Made by a program: the position numbers and the translations under genes | Shown: piece after piece, positions 58,330 to 64,000 of the stretch | Position numbering within the stretch: position 1 is the first letter of the stretch | Layout of the letters: each line of letters starts with the position of its first letter | Source: Mercurialis annua | Lineage: Eukaryota; Streptophyta; Magnoliopsida; Malpighiales; Euphorbiaceae | Assembly (NCBI RefSeq): GCF_937616625.2 | Contig: NC_065571.1 | Location: 15,998,501-16,062,500, forward strand | Length of the DNA stretch: 64,000 nucleotides | Direction of reading: 5' to 3' | Notes under the pieces: model-generated | The model's database searches: none | What the model was told of the DNA's origin: nothing | Seen by the model: the letters and a program-made list of their open reading frames with translations, nothing else

Positions 58330-58447
58330 TAAGGGATATGGTTTCATATATAATTTTATGTGGTGAAAATTTAAATACTAGTATCATGTTGAATTATGGA
58401 GCCTAGAATTTTATTGTACTCTTATAGTTTGAATATATTAAAAATAG

Positions 58448-58752
58448 AACTAATGCCATAAAAATTTATAAACTTTACATGTTTTCTCAATTTAATAACG
58501 TATTTTAAAATTTGTCATAAAAATACACAAACTTTCATCTTTTTCCAAATTCATACACAGTGATAAGGTGACACTCATTTATTGGTGCAATTTGCTGAGG
58601 TGGAGGTCATTTTTCTGCTATCACCTCAGCAAATTATGATTTCATGTATAATTTTGAAAAAAAAAATGCTGGTATATCTTTATGACAAGTTTAAAAAACG
58701 TGATTAAATTGAGCAAACTTGTGTAGTTGGTGAATTTTTATGATATTACCAT
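58448..58752. mobile_element. Decayed Mutator-like MITE, relative of 18065-18373
   Basis: CTAATGCCATAAAAATTTAT and right ...GGTGAATTTTTATGATATTA match the GTTAATGTCATAAAAATTCA ends of the 18-kb element, as does the core TGGTGCAATTTGCTGAGGTG. It lies about 120 bases past the BURP stop codon, so it may fall in the 3' UTR or just beyond. The TSD is lost. Confidence 0.75.
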
Positions 58753-58953
58753 TTGAAAATATGGTTTATTCATTGAAAAATATACTCTTGTTTAAAAATA
58801 TTTCTTTATGACTCAAATTTTTAAAATCATCAATTTCAGTCCATTTTTTAATTTTCAATTTTAATAGTAGCGATTTGTTAAATTGGAGTGAAAAAGAAAT
58901 ATTTGAAATTTTTAATGATAAAAAAATGGAAGAATAAAAAGATGTGAAGGGCT

Positions 58954-59576
58954 TTTTTTTTTTTGAGAATAATGAAAATTTCATTAATAGAGAAATAAAA
59001 ATACAACTTGATCAAATATTGAATATATCAATACATTCAAGAGGTACAATAATAGAACATCAGTAAAATAACCAAAAATCATATCTAATTTCTTCAATCG
59101 CATTGACGGAGCGCTTTGAATGTGCAACTCGGCGATCCGCCCGCTCCACTCGAAGGTTTTTTTAAACCACAAATCGACTCTTTGGTCTTTGAATGAGTCC
59201 GATTGAGAGAATATTAGAAATAAGATTTCTACTGATAGCACTTCATATCTACGTTCCGTAGATAATTCCATCAAAGAAATAGCAAAACCCATAAAGGGTA
59301 AGAGTCAGAACTCCACTAAGGAAGACAAAACATCCATAAAGGAAAAAAGAAAAAACCAACAGATCTCAGATCTGTGATTATTGACGTAAAATAAACTAAA
59401 TACGAGATTTAAAGAGAAAACGAGAAGGTAGGGAGGTGATTTTGAACCAAACAATGGCCAAAATCACCTCCCTCTTGTTGCGGCTAGGGTTTCTGAAAAG
59501 AAAGAGAGAGTTTAGAGAGATGAGAGAGAGTCTTTTAGATTTGAGACTTTTATTGTTGAATTATCACCAGTATAAT
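58954..59576 (-). mobile_element. Non-LTR retrotransposon insertion (L1-like, internally short)
   Basis: A poly-T run (58954-58964, the poly-A tail on the minus strand) ends one side, and the 12-bp direct repeat ATGTGAAGGGCT flanks it (58942-58953 and 59577-59588). Minus-strand sequence starts with a CTCTCTC-rich leader containing AAACCCTAGCCGC, and ends TTAATGAAATTTTCATTATT, typical of plant LINE 3' ends. At 623 bp it cannot encode endonuclease or reverse transcriptase. It may be an internally deleted LINE or a SINE-like derivative. Confidence 0.8.
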
Positions 59577-59588
59577 ATGTGAAGGGCT

Positions 59589-60169
59589 CTTTAAATGAAC
59601 CATTTTCTACTCTAATTTGAATAAATTGCTACAATTCAAATTAAAAAATTAATAATGGACAAAAATTGACATTTGAAAATTAGGATCATAAACAAAAGAA
59701 ACAAAAAAAGAACAATAATTTTGAATGATTAAATGTTAAGTAATTACAAAAGAGTCACCCAGATCTAGTCTATAAATTTTCTAAAACTAGAAATTTGAAA
59801 TTGATTTTGATGGTAATTAATTATCGGAGTTATTAAGTGTTTGAAGTATTTTATTTGAACCACCAAATCCCTAAATCTGCTAGAATCTGTTACATAACAA
59901 TTTTTGTACATGACTACTTGTTTATGGATATATTGCTGTCTATAACTCATCCAACGAATATACGTGGTTACCATTGCACTATCAAGGTATCATAGCTTTT
60001 GTTGGCATAACAACCTAACTCTTAAACAGAACAATAATGGCCTCGCAAACCATTATTTATCCTCAATGAAATTCCACAAATATGCCAAATGCAATTTACC
60101 AACTACCAATTAAATTAAATTCTTCAAACTACCTATTGTAGAAAGCACAAATCCTTCTAGTACTTACTG
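59589..60169. other. AT-rich non-coding stretch
   Basis: Nothing recognised; may include the left part of the LTR that follows, whose start could not be fixed. Confidence 0.4.
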
Positions 60170-60803
60170 ATACCTGCGTCATAATGTCCGAACTCTAGGG
60201 CGAGCCAGTGATGGCCTTTTGGTGATCATACCTCGTCTAAGAAGTTGCATCCTCCGAAAGAGATCTCACCTCACCTCAAAGATGAGATCTCCTACACTTC
60301 TTCTAGTTGAAGTTCTCCATTACCTTATAATCGCCTAAAAGACCTAAGAAATAGGCAATGTGAACCCTCTCTAACTACCACTACGCATGAATATTAGAAA
60401 ACATGGCTACACACGTACAGAAGATCGTGGAAAATAGCCACGATGTGGGAGACAAAGCTAGGCCTTCAGAGGGCCTATAAATACCACTTCACCGGTACTT
60501 GAGAAAGTAATCGTTTTCTAAACCCTAAATACTTATCACATTCATAATTTATCAAAGAATCCTTAATGACTTAAACATCTGAGTGGCTTTCAGACAACAC
60601 CAGCCTGAGACCCCTTGAGATTTCTTTTTCTCTGTGCAGAAAACCCTAAATACTTATCACATTCATTATTTATCAAAGAACCCTTGATGACTTAAACATC
60701 TGAGTGGCTTTCAGGCAACACCAGCCCGAGACCCTTTGAGATTTCTTTTTCTCTGTGCAGAAAGAAGACCAAGAGGCAATCTTGCAGTTTTCAACCTGTA
60801 TCA
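60170..60803 (+). repeat. LTR of a decayed Tat-like gypsy element (left end uncertain)
   Basis: Has a TATA box TATAAATA at 60476-60483 and ends ...CCTGTATCA at 60803, followed by a primer-site-like TTTGGTGCGATGAGAG. Its R/U5 part carries a 121-bp-period tandem duplication (60520-60639 and 60641-60760). The 5' limit is an estimate. Confidence 0.6.
60520..60760 (+). repeat. Tandem duplication, 121-bp period, in the LTR
   Basis: Two 120-bp copies (60520-60639 and 60641-60760) both start AAACCCTAAATACTTATC and end TTTTCTCTGTGCAG, with only a few differences. Confidence 0.93.
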
Positions 60804-60821
60804 TTTGGTGCGATGAGAGTG

Positions 60822-61188
60822 AAACTTATTGTTTCATTGTTCTATTCAGAAAAATTTCATATTTCTTTTATGATGGACCCCCCCCCCCCCAGAGAAGATG
60901 ATCCACCACCATTCGGTGAAGGAGTTGGAGGATAAGGTCCACCGGCGCTAAATTTGTCCCCTACTGGAAGAAAAGAAGGAGAGACGAGTGATCCACAACC
61001 TACCAAAACTTATTGTTTCATTGTTCTTTTCAGACAAATTTTCAAATTTCTTTTGTGATGGACCCCCCGGAGAAGACGTTCCGCCATCAGTCGACGATGG
61101 AGTTGGAGGACAAGGTCTACCGGCGGTAAATATGTTCCCTCCTGTAAGCGAAGAAGGAGAGACGAGTGATCCACAACCTAGCAGAAGG
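60822..61188 (+). repeat. Tandem duplication, about 184-bp period, in the leader and gag start
   Basis: AAACTTATTGTTTCATTGTT at 60822 recurs at 61006. Both copies then read TGATGGACCCCCC and GGAGTTGGAGGA and end GACGAGTGATCCACAACCTA. Each copy has its own ATG. The first has a 13-C run (60879-60891). Confidence 0.9.
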
Positions 61189-62566
61189 GTGAATCCAACA
61201 GTCGGAGCCATAGAATGAGTACAAGTCGAGGAGCCGGTAACAACTCAAGCAATGTTCAGAGATTTCACGGAGATCATCAGTCTCTTAAAATATATCAAGC
61301 AGTCTGTGTCCCAACAATCCCATAACTCAGTTCTAGAGAAAAATCTCGTTTAGAATGCAGCCACTCCGGTTGATAAAGGAAAGAAGTTGATGCACACAGA
61401 GCAACCACAAGGAGCGCCACCATCGATCCACGACCAGAATACGCCCATATCTATTCCAGAAAATGAACCTTTGATGGAGGAAAAACCCAATGTGAAAGTA
61501 GGACAGGAGCACTTGACTCCAAGTGGGTGAAAAAGGTGAGAGGAGATTAGGGATAAGGTGTGACGAAGTAGACATATCCCTTTGCAGCAATTCGCCCTTG
61601 GTAGATTTTATTATCCCCCATGAATTTCTAGCAAAACTCAAATACCCACCAATTCCAAAGACATTTGATGGTACCGGATCCCTAATAGTATTGTGCACAA
61701 ATTTCATGCGGTAATTAACGTTCAGACCAATCTGGATTATATTTTATGCAAATTGTTCCCCACCACACTCAAAGGAGTAGCTCAAGAGTGGTACCAAAGT
61801 CTTAAACCAGGTCTGATACTCAATTTTAAGCAGTTCTCCAACATGTTAGAAGCTCGGTTTGTGGCGCTTATTCCCCATAAAAAGCTATCTGCCAACCTAC
61901 TGATGATTATTCAGAGAGATGGCGAGACATTATGGAAATAAGTGGAAAGCTTTAACAAAGAAGCAATGCAGATAGAGGATATGAGCCAGGAAATTGCCTA
62001 TACAGCGATGGTAAATGGGACAACTAATTCTAACCTTCGAAATGAATTGTTGGTGAAGTCCCCCAAATCATTTAGCACACTGATGACGATCCCCACACGC
62101 AGACAAGGGTGGATGATAGACAAAAAGTAATCGCTAGCAAACATGTTAATAGATCTGAAGATAGGTCCCCCAGAAGAGGAGATATGGGGAGAAGTTGAAT
62201 GGCAGATCAGATGGAAAGCGTAAGAAGGATGAGGAACGGAGGTATACTCCTCTGAACACAACAAGGAGAAACATCTTATTCTAGGTAAAAGACAACAAGG
62301 AGAAGGTCAGATGGCCTAAGAAGATGAATTCAACTACGGGACACAAGAGAGATAATAGTAAGTACTGCGAATTTCACAGAGATAATAGGCAATACCATAT
62401 ATGAATGCTGGCACCTAAAGGACGAAATAGAAAAACTCAGTAACAAAGGGTTACTTTTCCACTTTGTTAAGTAGGAAGGCGAAGCTAAAGATCAGGAGAA
62501 TGATCAAAAGAGAGAAAGGAAAGACACTATGAACCTTGACGACACACCAAAGAGACAGAGGTAGAA
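61058..62566 (+). pseudogene. gag: Decayed gag of a Tat-like gypsy element
   Basis: Pieces in shifting frames match a retrotransposon gag. ATGGACCCCCCGGAG starts a Pro/Gly/acidic N-terminus. Around 61690-61960 is the capsid core (YILCKLFPTTLKGVAQEWYQ, then FKQFSNMLEARFV). The frame then continues (ESFNKEAMQI) past a TAA at 61939-61941. Around 62355-62475 is the Tat-type finger CEFHRDNRQ..ECWHLKDEIEKL. Many stops and shifts are present, so it is dead and much older than the element at 27-12002. It ends where the LTR at 62567 begins; no pol is seen in the window. Confidence 0.85.
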
Positions 62567-64000
62567 TGTCACGACCCAAATTATTGAGCCGAGACTGGCG
62601 CTAGAGAATGGGAGTGGTAGCTCCAAATCCCATAGCAAGCCTAAATCACTATAACTATTTTGCGTTTAAAAACATATTATCTTATATATAACGTTTCTAG
62701 AAAGCTTTAACTACAAATATCAAAATCTCGTATTTATTTTCTGAAAACGGTTCCGAAACAATTCTTAGAAACCAGGGTCTTACCGAGCGATATCTCATAT
62801 CCAGCACCGCCCTGTTTCTAATCACAATTATAACCAATTCCACTTGTGGCAATTGGTACCAAATTCAAACGGATATAACACCTTTTCATAAAAATCCCAT
62901 TTATAAATTATATCAGAGTTTACTGTATAAAATACCGTTTGAAATTAAATTATAAACTTTATATACTGACACCTACTGACTACTGCAGCTCTATATAAAA
63001 AAAACTCGTACTTTGTGTAAGCCAATAGGCTGCTGACACAAAGGACATGGTCTGTCTGATCCGATTCCGATCACCTGAAAGAAAACACTGTGAGGGAGTC
63101 AGTATTTTAGGAAATACTGAGTGAGCTTGCAAGTTACTAACGGTATTGTAAAAACGTAACATCGCATTAAAATCAAATAATAATATGAAAATACATATAA
63201 GCAAGTACTTGATCCATTCGAAACTAATATCCTAAAATGTGACACAACTTATGAATATTCAATTCATACTGATCCAAATGGTCCGACCTAGGAGTGTTCA
63301 CACTCTACTACGTCGATCGCGACCAATCTCTTAATCCCAAAGTGTGAGTCCAACTCACTAGATACAGGGACTCCAGGTTACACCGTAACCGAGTGCTCAC
63401 TCGTATCGAATTCATTATCCAACTTCGAAATTCGAATTCATAATCATATCATATCATGCATGTGTATATCAATCATGTATCATATGCAAACACACTAGAC
63501 TGAATCGATACTGGTGATCACACAGCCTATTGACACCCAATAGGTAGTTAGTTTCTTCGGATCTCATACTAGAGTTTCAGTTCAATATAATCATTCAAGT
63601 AATCAAATCATATAAATGCGATGTATAAAATCATAATATGTGAAAATAACTTTTATAAATAATACGTGAAAGTAAAATGCAACTCATAGAACTTGCTATC
63701 CCAAAACTGCATTATCGTCATCATTCATGTAGGTTCCACGCGTCATTCAATCTCGTAGCTATTTCAGCTCGTCGGCCTGGTAGTTCGTCGATACGTTAGT
63801 TACTTAGTCGAGTTACCTGTACGTTTAATCCATAAATGTAGGCTTATTATCAAAATCCTAAGTTATAAACTTAGGTTAACACGACCTTATTCCAAATATA
63901 ACTTTTAGCTTTAATAGTCTCTTAATCACGTTTCATTTGTATCCATATCTAACTATAAACTCCTTATATATTAAAGCCTTAATCGAACGCGTTACGTTCG
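62567..64000 (-). mobile_element. Tekay/Del-type LTR (reverse), truncated by the window edge
   Basis: Starts TGTCACGACCCAAATTATTG, like the LTR at 30566, and shares GGGAGTGGTAGCTCC-type phrases with it but belongs to a different subfamily. It cuts the decayed gag. No minus-strand primer site precedes it (TTCTACCTCTGTC), so it is a solo or 3' LTR. Its far end lies beyond 64000. Confidence 0.6.

Overview
This is nuclear DNA from a flowering plant, most likely a eudicot. It is AT-rich and intron-containing and is dominated by LTR retrotransposons and small foldback DNA transposons. Three pieces of host-type coding sequence are recognisable: an intact CLE peptide gene, an intact three-exon BURP-domain gene, and broken fragments of a second BURP gene and of a GAPN-type aldehyde dehydrogenase. 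No rRNA, tRNA, organellar or bacterial gene was seen.

Layout. 27-12002 is a complete Ty3/gypsy element of the Tat type. It has 479-bp LTRs that differ at 4 positions, a 5-bp target duplication GTATG, and gag-pro-pol on +. On the opposite strand, between integrase and the 3' LTR, lies a three-exon plant-mobile-domain gene of about 1031 codons. 12-34 kb is a transposon graveyard: a Stowaway-like MITE, a copia solo LTR (14032-15959, TSD GTTAG) split by a Mutator-like MITE, several decayed LTRs with the ...GTGACA end of Tekay/Del-type chromoviruses in both orientations, and several long-TIR elements with 9-10 bp target duplications. 34.6-34.9 kb is the CLE gene. 35-44 kb holds foldback elements, a tRNA-derived SINE with a 10-bp TSD, and a BURP pseudogene. 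44960-49963 is a near-complete Ty1/copia element on the minus strand, with 255-bp LTRs, TSD AAATC and unusual TATTA...TAATA ends, sitting beside a GAPN exon remnant. 50-56 kb is more foldback elements, including a SINE split by a MITE and a second copy of the 1.4-kb Mutator-like element. 56441-58329 is the BURP gene. 58.9-59.6 kb is a minus-strand non-LTR retrotransposon insertion with a 12-bp TSD. 60-62.6 kb is the LTR and decayed gag of another Tat-like element, cut by a Tekay-type LTR that runs off the right edge.

How it works together. The only clear host functions are two secreted products: a CLE hormone precursor and a cell-wall or apoplast BURP protein. The rest is insertion history, which can be read because many elements keep target-site duplications and several are nested. 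The most unusual item is the spliced antisense PMD gene inside the young Tat element. Its two introns are in phase and have canonical GT-AG ends, and its antisense orientation would let the introns survive copying through the sense genomic RNA.
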